From the NCBI GenBank assembly GCA_963755395.1, contig CAVWJJ010000004.1, positions 248,001 through 312,000 on the forward strand: 64,000 bases of DNA. The letters run 5' to 3'. The stretch is from DAHVFK01 sp963755395 (lineage in GTDB: Bacteria > Pseudomonadota > Gammaproteobacteria > Burkholderiales > SG8-39). A model generated the notes under the pieces. The model did no database searches. It saw only the letters and a program-made list of their open reading frames with translations, and was not told where the DNA came from. Positions 43,389 through 51,418 of the stretch are shown here, one piece after another. Made by a program: the position numbers and the translations under genes. The number at the start of each line of letters is the position of its first letter. The first letter of the stretch is position 1.

Positions 43389-44057
43389 ATGGGGAGATTG
43401 CTGGTCGGGGTCTCGGGCGCGCTGTTCGGCGCGGCGCTCTTTGCCGCGGACGCCGCCCCGGCCGTCTCGCACGGCGGCTGGCTGCCGACGCTGGGCACGC
43501 TCGCCCTCGGTGGCCTGCTCGGGCCGCTGTTCGGTGGCAGCGGCTTCGGCGCGGCCTTCGTTCTTACGCTGCTGGCGGTGATCGCGGTGACGGTGTTGCG
43601 TCTATTCACCAAGACACGGCAGAAGCCGGCCGCCGCGCCGCCGCTGTCACAGGCAGCCGGGTTTGTCCCCCCCCCCGCTTCGCCCGGCGCAACGCAGGGA
43701 CCCGCGGGCTTCGACGCCGCCGAATTCCTGCACAACGCGAAGCTCAACTTCGTGAAACTTCAGGCCGCGCACGATCTTGGCCGACTGGACCAGGTACGCG
43801 AGTTCGCCACGGCCGAGATGTATGACAGGCTCAAGGCCGACCGCGGCGCGCGACAGGCGGACGTCGTCGCGCTGAATGCCGACCTGCTCGAGGTCGGCGT
43901 CGAGACGGGCCGGCAGCTGGCGAGCGTGCGCTTTTCCGGCATGGCGCGTGCGGCGCCAGGTGCCGAGCCGATCGGATTTGTGCAGGTGTGGCATCTCGCC
44001 AAGACCACCGCAGCCGCACCAGGCTGGTTGCTCGCCGGCATCCAGCAAGTGAACTGA
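43389..44057 (+). CDS. Tim44-domain membrane protein
   Basis: The 222-residue product starts MGRLLVGVSGALFGAALFAA (signal or first helix). A glycine-rich segment and helix follow (LGGLLGPLFGGSGFGAAFVL, LTLLAVIAVTVLRLF), then a proline-rich linker and a Tim44-like domain (FLHNAKLNFVKLQAAHDLGR to LLAGIQQVN). Its role is unknown; it is often near ubiquinone genes. An ATG at 43356 is possible, but the ATG at 43389 has an AGAGGGA ribosome site. A run of ten C bases lies inside the linker. Confidence 0.85.
   Translation: MGRLLVGVSGALFGAALFAADAAPAVSHGGWLPTLGTLALGGLLGPLFGGSGFGAAFVLTLLAVIAVTVLRLFTKTRQKPAAAPPLSQAAGFVPPPASPGATQGPAGFDAAEFLHNAKLNFVKLQAAHDLGRLDQVREFATAEMYDRLKADRGARQADVVALNADLLEVGVETGRQLASVRFSGMARAAPGAEPIGFVQVWHLAKTTAAAPGWLLAGIQQVN
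43667..43676 (+). repeat. C10 homopolymer tract inside the Tim44-like gene
   Basis: Ten consecutive C bases encode part of the proline-rich linker after AAGFV. The frame is open through the tract and the downstream Tim44-like domain is intact, so the count of ten is the in-frame length. Such tracts are prone to slippage in replication and in sequencing. Confidence 0.85.
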
Positions 44058-44076
44058 GAACGGTCAGACGCGCATG

Positions 44077-44098
44077 AAGGCCACCGCGAGGTGGCCTT
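44077..44098 (+). other. Perfect 9-bp hairpin with GCGA tetraloop between the Tim44-like gene and ubiJ
   Basis: AAGGCCACC-GCGA-GGTGGCCTT is a perfect inverted repeat with a GNRA-type loop. It lies 20 bases after the Tim44-like stop and 20 bases before the chosen ubiJ start. No T-run follows (GGTATTTC), so it is not a classical Rho-independent terminator. It could be an attenuator or an mRNA-stability hairpin. An alternative GTG start for ubiJ (44091) falls inside the stem, which argues against that start. Confidence 0.6.
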
Positions 44099-44117
44099 GG
44101 TATTTCATGAATACCCG

Positions 44118-44693
44118 ATGCTGCTCGAACATCCCCTAGCGTCCGCGCTTAACCATCTGCTCGATGCCGAGCAGTGGGCGCGCGAACGTCTTGCGCCGTT
44201 CGGAGGTGAGACGGTCACGATCGCCGCGCCGCCGTTTCCCGAGCTGCGCCTGTCGATCCTCGCCGACGGGCGCCTCGCAGCTGCCGCGGATGGGGCGGCC
44301 CAGCCGTCGCTCACGCTGAAGCTCGGGGCCGACATCCTCGCGGCATTCGCGCGCGGCGAGGAGCACCTGATGCGCGCCGTGGAAGTAGCCGGGAACGCGC
44401 GTCTGGCTAGCGAAGTGATGCTGCTGGTGCGCCACCTGCGCTGGGACCCAGAGGAGGACCTGTCGCGACTGGTCGGGGACGTCGCGGCGCGACGGATGGT
44501 CACCTTTGCGAGGGACTTCATCGGCTGGCAGGCAGACGCGGCGCAGCGGCTTGCGAAGAGCCTGATCGAATACGCAGTGGAGGAAAAGCGCATTGTGGCG
44601 CCCCGGGCCGAGCTCGAGCCGCTCGCCGCCGCAATCGCCCGCCTGCGCGACGCCATCGAGCGCCTCGAAAAGCGCATCGAGCGGATCGCCTGA
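44118..44693 (+). CDS. ubiJ: Ubiquinone biosynthesis accessory factor UbiJ (SCP2 domain)
   Basis: This 191-residue protein starts MLLEHPLASALNHLLDAEQW. It carries an SCP2-like lipid-binding fold (LRLSILADGRLAAAADGAAQ, TLKLGADILAAFARGEEHL). A C-terminal coiled coil follows (LAAAIARLRDAIERLEKRIE). UbiJ organises the soluble Ubi complex that makes ubiquinone. The frame also allows GTG at 44091, but that codon is buried in a strong hairpin, so the ATG at 44118 is chosen. It is flanked by ubiE upstream and ubiB 8 bases downstream. Confidence 0.88.
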   Translation: MLLEHPLASALNHLLDAEQWARERLAPFGGETVTIAAPPFPELRLSILADGRLAAAADGAAQPSLTLKLGADILAAFARGEEHLMRAVEVAGNARLASEVMLLVRHLRWDPEEDLSRLVGDVAARRMVTFARDFIGWQADAAQRLAKSLIEYAVEEKRIVAPRAELEPLAAAIARLRDAIERLEKRIERIA

Positions 44694-44701
44694 GCCGACT
44701 C

Positions 44702-46207
44702 GTGTCCCGTCTGCTCCGCCTGCTGCGAATCGTCATGGTCGGACTGCGCTTCGGGCTGTACGAGTTCGTCCCGCGCTTCGAGCACAACAGGTTGATCGCC
44801 CTATTCGCACGCTCGAACGCCGGCCCGCGCGCGGTGCGCCTGCGGCGCGCGCTGGAAACGCTGGGACCGATCTTTGTCAAGTTCGGCCAGGTGCTGTCAA
44901 CTCGCCGCGACTTGCTGCCACCCGACATCGCCGACGAACTTGCCAAGCTCCAGGATCGGGTGCCGCCCTTCCCCTCCGCACAGGCACTGGCGGAAATCGA
45001 GCGCTCGCTGGGCAAGAGCATCGCCGAGGTGTTCAGCGACTTCTCGCGCGACCCGGTTGCGAGCGCCTCGATCGCGCAGGTGCACCTGGCGCTTCTGCAT
45101 GACGGGCGGGAGGTCGCGGTAAAGGTTCTGCGGCCAGACGTCGAAGCGGCGGTAGCGAAGGACCTCGCCCTACTTGAGACGGCGGCCGGGCTGATCGAGC
45201 TGCTGTGGGTCGACGGTCGCCGGCTCAAGCCACGCGAAGTGGTGGCGGAGTTCTCGCGACACCTCGAGGACGAGCTGGACCTGATGCGCGAGGCGGCCAA
45301 CGCGAGCCAGCTGCGGCGAAATTTCGTCGACTCGAAACTGCTGCTAGTGCCCGAGATCTACTGGGACTGGTGCTCGCAGCGCGTGATGGTGATGGAGCGC
45401 ATGCACGGAACCCCGGTGTCGCAGACCACGACCTTGCGGGCAAAAGGCATCGACATCCCGCGCTTGGCGCGGGCAGGGGTCGAGATCTTCTTCACCCAGG
45501 TGTTCCGCGACGGCTTCTTTCATGCCGACATGCACCCCGGCAACATCTTCGTCGCCGACGATGGCCGCTACGTAGCGCTCGATTTCGGGATCATGGGCGC
45601 GCTGACGGAGACTGACAAGAACTACCTGGCGCAGAACTTCATCGCGTTCTTTAACCGCGACTATCGACGCGTGGCGCAGGCGCACCTGGACGCCGGCTGG
45701 GTACCGGAGGAAACGCGCGTGGACGAGTTCGAGACGGCGATTCGCGCCGTGTGCGAGCCGATCTTCGCCCGGCCGCTGAAGGAGATCTACTTCGGCAAGT
45801 TGCTGCTGCGCCTGTTCCAGACCTCGCGCCGCTTCAACGTCGCAGTCCAGCCCCAGCTGGTCATGCTGCAGAAGACGCTGCTCAATATCGAGGGGCTGGG
45901 CCGCGAGCTCGATCCCGAGCTTGACTTGTGGAAGACCGCCAAGCCCTACCTCGAGCGCTGGATGGGCGAACAGATAGGCTGGCGCGGCCTGCTCAAGGCG
46001 CTCCGCCACGAGGCGCCGTACTGGGCCGCGACGTTGCCGCAGCTGCCGCGCCTTATGCACCGAGCGCTCGCCGAGAACCGCCTCGGCGCGATCCATGCCG
46101 CGCTCGAGAAGCTTGCGCGCGAGAACGCGCGCCGCAACAACCTGATCTCCGCGCTGCTTCTGATGCTCGGCGCCTTGGTCGTCGTCGTTGCGCTGACGCT
46201 GTTCTAG
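44702..46207 (+). CDS. ubiB: Ubiquinone biosynthesis kinase-like regulator UbiB
   Basis: UbiB belongs to the ABC1/ADCK atypical kinase family and is needed for ubiquinone synthesis. The 501-residue protein has the KxGQ motif (VKFGQVLSTRRDLLPPDIAD), an A-rich nucleotide loop (ASASIAQVHLALL), the catalytic region FFHADMHPGNIFV, and YVALDFGIMGAL with the metal-binding Asp. Two C-terminal transmembrane helices follow (the last is ALLLMLGALVVVVALTLF). The GTG start lies 8 bases after ubiJ. Confidence 0.95.
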   Translation: MSRLLRLLRIVMVGLRFGLYEFVPRFEHNRLIALFARSNAGPRAVRLRRALETLGPIFVKFGQVLSTRRDLLPPDIADELAKLQDRVPPFPSAQALAEIERSLGKSIAEVFSDFSRDPVASASIAQVHLALLHDGREVAVKVLRPDVEAAVAKDLALLETAAGLIELLWVDGRRLKPREVVAEFSRHLEDELDLMREAANASQLRRNFVDSKLLLVPEIYWDWCSQRVMVMERMHGTPVSQTTTLRAKGIDIPRLARAGVEIFFTQVFRDGFFHADMHPGNIFVADDGRYVALDFGIMGALTETDKNYLAQNFIAFFNRDYRRVAQAHLDAGWVPEETRVDEFETAIRAVCEPIFARPLKEIYFGKLLLRLFQTSRRFNVAVQPQLVMLQKTLLNIEGLGRELDPELDLWKTAKPYLERWMGEQIGWRGLLKALRHEAPYWAATLPQLPRLMHRALAENRLGAIHAALEKLARENARRNNLISALLLMLGALVVVVALTLF

Positions 46208-46234
46208 CGCCGCCGCGGGTCGCGCCGCTCTCGA

Positions 46235-46240
46235 TATAAT
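46235..46240 (+). promoter_or_regulatory. -10 box TATAAT upstream of the SSS symporter
   Basis: A perfect TATAAT lies 31 bases before the symporter ATG, with a GGGAAA ribosome site in between. No good -35 hexamer is present at the usual distance. It suggests that the symporter starts a new transcript after ubiB. Confidence 0.45.
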
Positions 46241-46271
46241 TGGCGCGGCGCCGCACTCGACGGGAAACCAG

Positions 46272-47777
46272 ATGCTCATCGCGTTCGTCCTTATTTATCT
46301 CGTGGTCACCATCGCAATCGGGCTGTGGGCGGCACGGCGGGTACGCAACTCCAAGGACTACGTCGTCGCCGGGCGCAGCCTGCCGCTGTACATGAATACG
46401 GCGACAGTTTTCGCGACCTGGTTCGGTGCCGAATCCGTGCTCTCGGTCTCGTCGGAGTTCGCCAAGGACGGCCTGGGTGGTGTAATCGCGGACCCCTTTG
46501 GCGCGTCGCTGTGTCTGGTGATCGTGGCGCTATTCTTCGCGCGGGCGTTCTACCGCATGGATCTGCTCACGATCGGCGACTTCTACCGCAAGCGCTATGG
46601 CCGCACGGTCGAGGTCGCCACCAGTGTGCTTATCACTGTGTCGTACCTCGGCTGGACCTCGGCGCAGATGACCGCGCTCGGGCTGGCGTTCTCGACCCTG
46701 TCGCAGGGGGCCATTTCCCTCAACACCGGCATCATCCTCGGTGCGGTCGTGGTACTCGGCTACACGATCTGGGGTGGCATGTGGTCGGTTGCTTTCACCG
46801 ACCTCTTCCAGTCAACCATGATCATCGTCGGCGTGGCGCTGATCGCCTGGCTGGTGAGCGACATGGCGGGCGGCGCGCCGAAAGTCATCGCCGCCGCAGC
46901 GCATGCCGGCAAGTTCGAATTCTGGCCGAAGGGCGGCGCCAAGGAGTGGCTGGGGTTCTTCGCCGCCTGGTTGACCCTTGCCGTAGGGTCGATCCCGCAA
47001 CAGGACGTGTTCCAGCGCGTCACCTCCGCGCGCAACGAAAAGACGGCGATCCGCGGCACGCTGCTGGGCGGCGTGATCTACTTCTGCTTCACCTTCGTGC
47101 CGATCTTCATTGTCTACGCGGGCCTCATGATCGAGCCCTCGCTCGGCAAGCTGCTCGACGCCGAGGACGCGCGACGCATGCAGCAGATCCTGCCGCGCTT
47201 CATCCTCGAGCACACCCCGATGTGGTCGCAGATCCTGTTCTTCGGCGCGCTGCTCTCGGCGATCCTATCGACCGCGAGCGGTGCCCTGCTCGCGCCGACC
47301 GCGCTGTGCACCGAGAACGTCATCCGGCCGTTTTTTCCGCGCATGGGGGACCGCCAGTTCCTGCTCCTGCTGCGTACCGTGCTTGTCACTTTCGCGCTCG
47401 CGGCGCTCATCTTCGCGCTCAACTCGAGGAGCACGATGTACGACATGGTGCAGAACGCCTACAAGGTGACTCTGGTGGGCGCCCTGGTTCCGCTCGCCGC
47501 GGGCATCTACTGGAAGCGCTCTAACATGCCCGGTGCACTGCTGTCGATCGTATTCGGGCTGTTCGCCTGGCTAGTGGCCGAGTTCACCGCGCCGGAGGCG
47601 ACGGTGCCGCCGCAACTGGTCGGCCTCGTCGCCGCAATCTTCGGCATGGTGATGGGCACCTACGCTGCACGGCGCCTGCCGCCGCAGCACGCGGGCCACG
47701 GCGCGCACGCGGCCGGGCATGCCCACGGCGCGGCTCCTACGCACGCCGCCGGCCACGCGCACGTGAAGGAGCTCTAA
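46272..47777 (+). CDS. Sodium:solute symporter (SSS family) with histidine-rich C-terminus
   Basis: This 501-residue carrier has about 13 hydrophobic helices. SSS-type features are the KDYVVAGRSLPLYMNTATVFAT-like first loop, the GAVVVLGYTIWGGMWSV region and the FGALLSAILSTASGALLAPT helix containing the conserved Ser/Thr sodium ligands. The last 30 residues are unusual: eight histidines, including AAGHAH twice, on a cytoplasmic or periplasmic tail. Such tails often bind Ni, Zn or Cu. The substrate is unknown. It is followed 22 bases later by the VanZ-like gene. Confidence 0.9.
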   Translation: MLIAFVLIYLVVTIAIGLWAARRVRNSKDYVVAGRSLPLYMNTATVFATWFGAESVLSVSSEFAKDGLGGVIADPFGASLCLVIVALFFARAFYRMDLLTIGDFYRKRYGRTVEVATSVLITVSYLGWTSAQMTALGLAFSTLSQGAISLNTGIILGAVVVLGYTIWGGMWSVAFTDLFQSTMIIVGVALIAWLVSDMAGGAPKVIAAAAHAGKFEFWPKGGAKEWLGFFAAWLTLAVGSIPQQDVFQRVTSARNEKTAIRGTLLGGVIYFCFTFVPIFIVYAGLMIEPSLGKLLDAEDARRMQQILPRFILEHTPMWSQILFFGALLSAILSTASGALLAPTALCTENVIRPFFPRMGDRQFLLLLRTVLVTFALAALIFALNSRSTMYDMVQNAYKVTLVGALVPLAAGIYWKRSNMPGALLSIVFGLFAWLVAEFTAPEATVPPQLVGLVAAIFGMVMGTYAARRLPPQHAGHGAHAAGHAHGAAPTHAAGHAHVKEL

Positions 47778-47799
47778 GCCCGGCGCGGCGCCACCGCTC

Positions 47800-48864
47800 A
47801 TGCGGGAGTCACCCCTCGCCCGATTGCTGTTCGCGGTCTACGCACTGCTGGTGGTGTACGCCTCGCTTTATCCGCTGACGGGCTGGCGTGACCAGGGGCT
47901 TTCTGCCTTCGCCTACCTGACGGCGCCGCCGCCACGCTACGTCACCGCGTTCGACGTGGTCGCGAACCTGCTCGGTTACCTGCCTTACGGATTCCTTTGC
48001 GTGCTGGCGCTCTATCCCTGGCGGCGTGGGCTTTTTGCGCTTGCCGCAGCGGTACTGAGCGGTGCGACCTTGTCGCTGCTGATGGAGGCCGCGCAAAGCT
48101 TTCTTCCGACACGGGTTCCCTCCAACCTCGACGTCGCCTGCAACCTCGCCGGAGCTCTGGCCGGCGCCATGCTTGGCACCCGGCTTGCGTCATGGTTGCT
48201 CGATGGAGGCCCGCTCAAGCGCCTGCGCGCGCGGGCCTTCCTTCCCGGCCACGCCGCTGACCTGGGGCTGGTACTGCTCGCACTGTGGCTTTTCACCCAG
48301 CTCAACCCGACGATGTTGCTGTTCGGCGCCGGCGACTTGAGGGACCTGCTCAGCGCAACCGGAGGCGCGCCGCATCCGCCCGCGCTGTTTATCTCGGTTG
48401 AAGCGTTCACGACCGCCGCCAACTTGGTGGCGGTTGCCCTGCTGGTATCGGTCATTGCCGTCCCCGGCCGGCCGCTGCGTTCGATTGTCGTCGGGCTGCT
48501 GGCCTGCGCCCTGGCGGTCAGAACGCTTGCATTCGCAATCCTGGTGCGCGCCGAGCATGTGTTCGACTGGCTCACGCCCGGCGCGGCGCAGGGTCTTGCC
48601 GCCGGCTTGGTGTTGACCTTCGCGGCGCTGGCGCTGCCCCGGGTCGGACGTCTGATGCTCGCCGCGGTACTGCTGATGGCGGCGACCGTGCTGGTGAACC
48701 TCGCGCCGGCTAACCCCTATCTCGCGGTCACGCTGGGTGAGTGGCAGCCGGGGCGCTTCCTCAACTTCAACGGACTCACCAAGCTGGTGACTTCGGTCTG
48801 GCCGTTCGCCGCGCTCGCGTACCTGATCTGGCTCGCCGCGCGCCGTAGCCGGGCGGCCGACTAG
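47800..48864 (+). CDS. VanZ family membrane protein
   Basis: The 354-residue polytopic membrane protein has a VanZ-like N-terminal half. It shows LLFAVYALLVVYASLYPLTG, then FDVVANLLGYLPYGFLCVL and LMEAAQSFLPTRVPSNLDVA, the last being the VanZ signature. The C-terminal half adds further helices (LVAVALLVSVIAV, GLAAGLVLTFAALALP). VanZ domains give low-level teicoplanin resistance in enterococci, but most homologues have no assigned role. It is longer than classical VanZ because of the added C-terminal helices. Confidence 0.87.
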   Translation: MRESPLARLLFAVYALLVVYASLYPLTGWRDQGLSAFAYLTAPPPRYVTAFDVVANLLGYLPYGFLCVLALYPWRRGLFALAAAVLSGATLSLLMEAAQSFLPTRVPSNLDVACNLAGALAGAMLGTRLASWLLDGGPLKRLRARAFLPGHAADLGLVLLALWLFTQLNPTMLLFGAGDLRDLLSATGGAPHPPALFISVEAFTTAANLVAVALLVSVIAVPGRPLRSIVVGLLACALAVRTLAFAILVRAEHVFDWLTPGAAQGLAAGLVLTFAALALPRVGRLMLAAVLLMAATVLVNLAPANPYLAVTLGEWQPGRFLNFNGLTKLVTSVWPFAALAYLIWLAARRSRAAD

Positions 48865-48875
48865 GCCCTTGCCTG

Positions 48876-48881
48876 TAGAAT
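48876..48881 (+). promoter_or_regulatory. -10-like TAGAAT directly before the ferredoxin-like gene
   Basis: TAGAAT ends 9 bases before the ATG at 48891, with no ribosome site between (TCCTGCCCC). This would place transcription start at or within 2-3 bases of the start codon. No convincing -35 box is seen. Confidence 0.4.
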
Positions 48882-48890
48882 TCCTGCCCC

Positions 48891-49202
48891 ATGTCCTACT
48901 ACCAACGGCACGTCTTCTTCTGCTGCAACCAGCGCGATCCGGCAGAGCGCGTCAGCTGCAATGCGAAAGGTGCGAGCGAGATGCGCGAGTACGCCAAGCA
49001 GCGCGTCAAGGAGCTCGGCCTGGCGGGGGAGGGCAAGGTGCGGATCAACCAGGCCGGCTGCCTCGATCGCTGCGAGGAGGGCCCCTGCATCGTGATCTAC
49101 CCCGAGGCGGTCTGGTACACCTACGTCGACCGCAGCGACATCGACGAGATCATCGAGGAGCACGTCCTGCACGGTCGCGTCGTCGAGCGGCTGAGGATCT
49201 GA
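48891..49202 (+). CDS. Thioredoxin-like [2Fe-2S] ferredoxin
   Basis: This 103-residue protein starts MSYYQRHVFFCCNQRDPAER. The cysteine ligands for a [2Fe-2S] cluster are spread as in thioredoxin-like ferredoxins: one in FFCCN, then C in RVSCNAKG, and CLDRCEEGPC further on. The end is DEIIEEHVLHGRVVERL. It probably transfers electrons to an unidentified partner. Its stop overlaps the ATG of the alpha/beta hydrolase (TGATG). Confidence 0.88.
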   Translation: MSYYQRHVFFCCNQRDPAERVSCNAKGASEMREYAKQRVKELGLAGEGKVRINQAGCLDRCEEGPCIVIYPEAVWYTYVDRSDIDEIIEEHVLHGRVVERLRI

Positions 49203-49810
49203 TGCGCGCGACGACCCGGCGCGAGTCCCTCGCGGGTCCCGTCGGCCGGATCGAGTGCGCGATCGACATCCCGGCCGGCACCCCGCGCGGCCTCGCGCTG
49301 ATCGCGCACCCGCATCCATTGTTCGGCGGCACGCTCGACAACAAGGTGGTTCAGACCCTGGCGCGCGCGCTGCTCGAGCAGGGTTGCGTCGCGCTGCGGC
49401 CCAATTTCCGGGGCGTCGGCGCGAGCGAAGGGGGCTATGACGAAGGGCGCGGAGAAGTGGACGACCTCGCCGCGGCGCTCGCCTGGGGACGGCGCGAGTT
49501 CGGCCAGCTGCCGCTCGCGCTCGCCGGCTTCTCCTTCGGGGCTGCGATGCAGGCCCGGCTGGCGCAGAAAGCCGTGCCCCAGCGCGTGTTGCTGGTCGGC
49601 GTCGCGGTGGACAGCTTCGAGGTGCCGCCGGTGCCCGAGGGCACACTGGTGGTTCACGGCGAGCGCGACGAGACAGTGCCGCTCGCGTCTGTGATGGACT
49701 GGGCGCGGCCGCAGGAATTGCCCGTGTTCGTGGTGCCGGGGGCTGACCACTTCTTCCATAGGATGCTGCAGGTGCTGCGCGGCATCGTACGGCACAACTG
49801 GCGCACATGA
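49202..49810 (+). CDS. Alpha/beta hydrolase
   Basis: The 202-residue hydrolase has IAHPHPLFGGTLDNKVVQTL, ALRPNFRGVGASEGGYDEGR and the nucleophile elbow AGFSFGAAM (G-x-S-x-G with the catalytic Ser). The acid residue is in VHGERDETVPL, and the histidine in GADHFFHRML. It matches the small YqiA/CocE-like hydrolase group adjacent to this ferredoxin in many betaproteobacteria. The substrate is unknown. It follows the ferredoxin with overlapping codons. Confidence 0.88.
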   Translation: MRATTRRESLAGPVGRIECAIDIPAGTPRGLALIAHPHPLFGGTLDNKVVQTLARALLEQGCVALRPNFRGVGASEGGYDEGRGEVDDLAAALAWGRREFGQLPLALAGFSFGAAMQARLAQKAVPQRVLLVGVAVDSFEVPPVPEGTLVVHGERDETVPLASVMDWARPQELPVFVVPGADHFFHRMLQVLRGIVRHNWRT

Positions 49811-49839
49811 GCGCCGCCGCTTGACGAGGTAGCCCAGTG

Positions 49840-50253
49840 ATGCTCTGGATAAAGGCCCTTCACGTCATCTTTATGGTCACCTGGTTCGCTGGGCTGTTCT
49901 ATCTGCCGCGGTTGTTCGTCTACCACGCGATGTCGGACGACCGCGCATCGGCCGAGCGCTTCAAGACCATGGAGCGCAAGCTGTTCTGGGGCATCATGAC
50001 CCCGGGCGGCATCCTGACGGTTGCGTTTGGCACCTGGCTTTGGCTCGGTTGGGACTTCGGCGGCGAGTGGCTGCACGCCAAGCTGCTGTTGGTGGCTCTG
50101 CTCATCGGCTACCACGTCTGGTGCGGGAAACTGATGCTCGACTTCAAATACGACCGCAATACCAAGAGCCACGTCTGGCTGCGCTGGTTCAACGAGTTTC
50201 CGGTTCTGATCCTCATCGGCGCGGTGGTACTGGTTGTCCTCAAACCATTCTGA
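49840..50253 (+). CDS. hemJ: Protoporphyrinogen IX oxidase HemJ
   Basis: HemJ oxidises protoporphyrinogen IX in haem synthesis. The 137-residue, four-helix membrane protein starts MLWIKALHVIFMVTWFAGLF, with the conserved His and aromatic residues. It continues with LPRLFVYHAMSDD, then MERKLFWGIMTPGGILTVAFG, the GEWLHAKLLLVALLIGYHVW segment and the lysine/arginine loop. A GTG three bases upstream (49837) has a slightly better GAGGT spacing and may be the real start. It is functionally linked to hemL at 2.5-3.8 kb. Confidence 0.92.
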   Translation: MLWIKALHVIFMVTWFAGLFYLPRLFVYHAMSDDRASAERFKTMERKLFWGIMTPGGILTVAFGTWLWLGWDFGGEWLHAKLLLVALLIGYHVWCGKLMLDFKYDRNTKSHVWLRWFNEFPVLILIGAVVLVVLKPF

Positions 50254-51418
50254 GCAGGCCTTCTTCGCTCCCTGCCCACGCGGGCTCGAGGCGCTGCTCG
50301 CCGCCGAGCTCTCAAAGCTGGGGGCGCGCGAGGCGGCCGCGGTTCCGGGCGGTGTCGCCTTTTCCGGCAGCTGGCATGCCTGCTACCGCGCCAACCTGTG
50401 GTCGCGCCTCGCTTCACGCGTGCTTTGGCGGGTGGCCGAGTTCTCATACGAACGCGAGGACGACGTCTATGCCGCGGCGCACGGAGTGGACTGGCCCGCG
50501 CTGTTCGCCGTCGAGCGCACGCTGCGGGTGAACGTCACCGCGCGGAAGAGCCAGCTCAAGAGTCTCGAATTCATCACGCTGCGCATCAAGGACGCGGTGT
50601 GCGACCGCTTCCGCGATTCCGTCGGCCAGCGCCCGAGCGTCGAGCGCGCGCGCCCGGATGTGAGGGTGCACGCCTTTCTCGAGCAGCGACGCGGTGCGCT
50701 GTACCTCGATACCTCGGGTGAGCCGCTGTTCAAGCGCGGCTGGCGCGGGGAAACGGTCGAAGCGCCCCTGCGCGAGAACCTCGCCGCGGGCCTGGTGATG
50801 TTGTCCGGCTGGACGCCCGGCGAGCCGCTGCTCGACCCGATGTGCGGCGGCGGTACGCTGCTCATCGAAGCGGCGGCGATGGCGCGCGGCCGTGCGCCGG
50901 GGGCGAAGCGCGGCTTCGGCTTCGAGAAATTGCGCGCTTTCGATCCCGCGCTGTGGAGCCGCATCCGGGCCGAGCCGTCCCAGGCCGCCCAGGATCTGGC
51001 CCTCTTCGGCAGCGACACGGACCCGGCCGCGCTCGCGGCCGCGCGGCGCAACCTGGCGGCCGCCGGGGTCGAGCGCTGGGTGACGCTCGAGCAGCGCGAC
51101 GTGCTCGAGCGCATGGCGCCGGCCCCCTCCGGGGTGATGATTGCCAATCCGCCCTACGGCGAGAGGATCGGCGAGTCCGAGCAGCTTGCAGTGTTCTATC
51201 CCAAGCTGGGCGACGCTCTCAAGCAGCGCTTTGCCGGCTGGCGCTGCTTCTTCTTCACCGCCGACCGCCGGCTCGAGAAGCTGATCCGGCTCGCGCCTTC
51301 ACGCCGCACGCCGCTGTTCAACGGGCCGATCGAGTGCCGTCTGTACGAGTTCGAGATCGTCGCCGGCGCGCGCAAGCGCGGCGCGCTCAATCCGTCACGC
51401 GGTGCCGCAGCGCCTTGA
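50234..51418 (+). CDS. rlmL: THUMP-domain class I rRNA methyltransferase (RlmL-like)
   Basis: This 394-residue enzyme resembles the RlmL half of E. coli RlmKL, which makes m2G2445 in 23S rRNA. A THUMP domain with the FFAPCPRGLEALLAAELSKL start is followed by DPMCGGGTLLIEAAAMARGR (SAM motif), LFGSDTDPAALAAARRNL, and the catalytic NPPYGERIG near residue 305. The TTG start lies inside hemJ with GGTGGTACTGG upstream. The 3' end overlaps the convergent arfB by 32 bases. It lacks the RlmK half. Confidence 0.9.
   Translation: MSSNHSEQAFFAPCPRGLEALLAAELSKLGAREAAAVPGGVAFSGSWHACYRANLWSRLASRVLWRVAEFSYEREDDVYAAAHGVDWPALFAVERTLRVNVTARKSQLKSLEFITLRIKDAVCDRFRDSVGQRPSVERARPDVRVHAFLEQRRGALYLDTSGEPLFKRGWRGETVEAPLRENLAAGLVMLSGWTPGEPLLDPMCGGGTLLIEAAAMARGRAPGAKRGFGFEKLRAFDPALWSRIRAEPSQAAQDLALFGSDTDPAALAAARRNLAAAGVERWVTLEQRDVLERMAPAPSGVMIANPPYGERIGESEQLAVFYPKLGDALKQRFAGWRCFFFTADRRLEKLIRLAPSRRTPLFNGPIECRLYEFEIVAGARKRGALNPSRGAAAP

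Noticed and set aside
44077..44098. Rho-independent terminator
   Set aside because: The stem is good, but no uridine tract follows and ubiJ-ubiB continue in the same direction.
44091..44117. GTG start for ubiJ
   Set aside because: The codon is inside the right arm of a perfect hairpin, and homology begins at MLLEHPL (44118).
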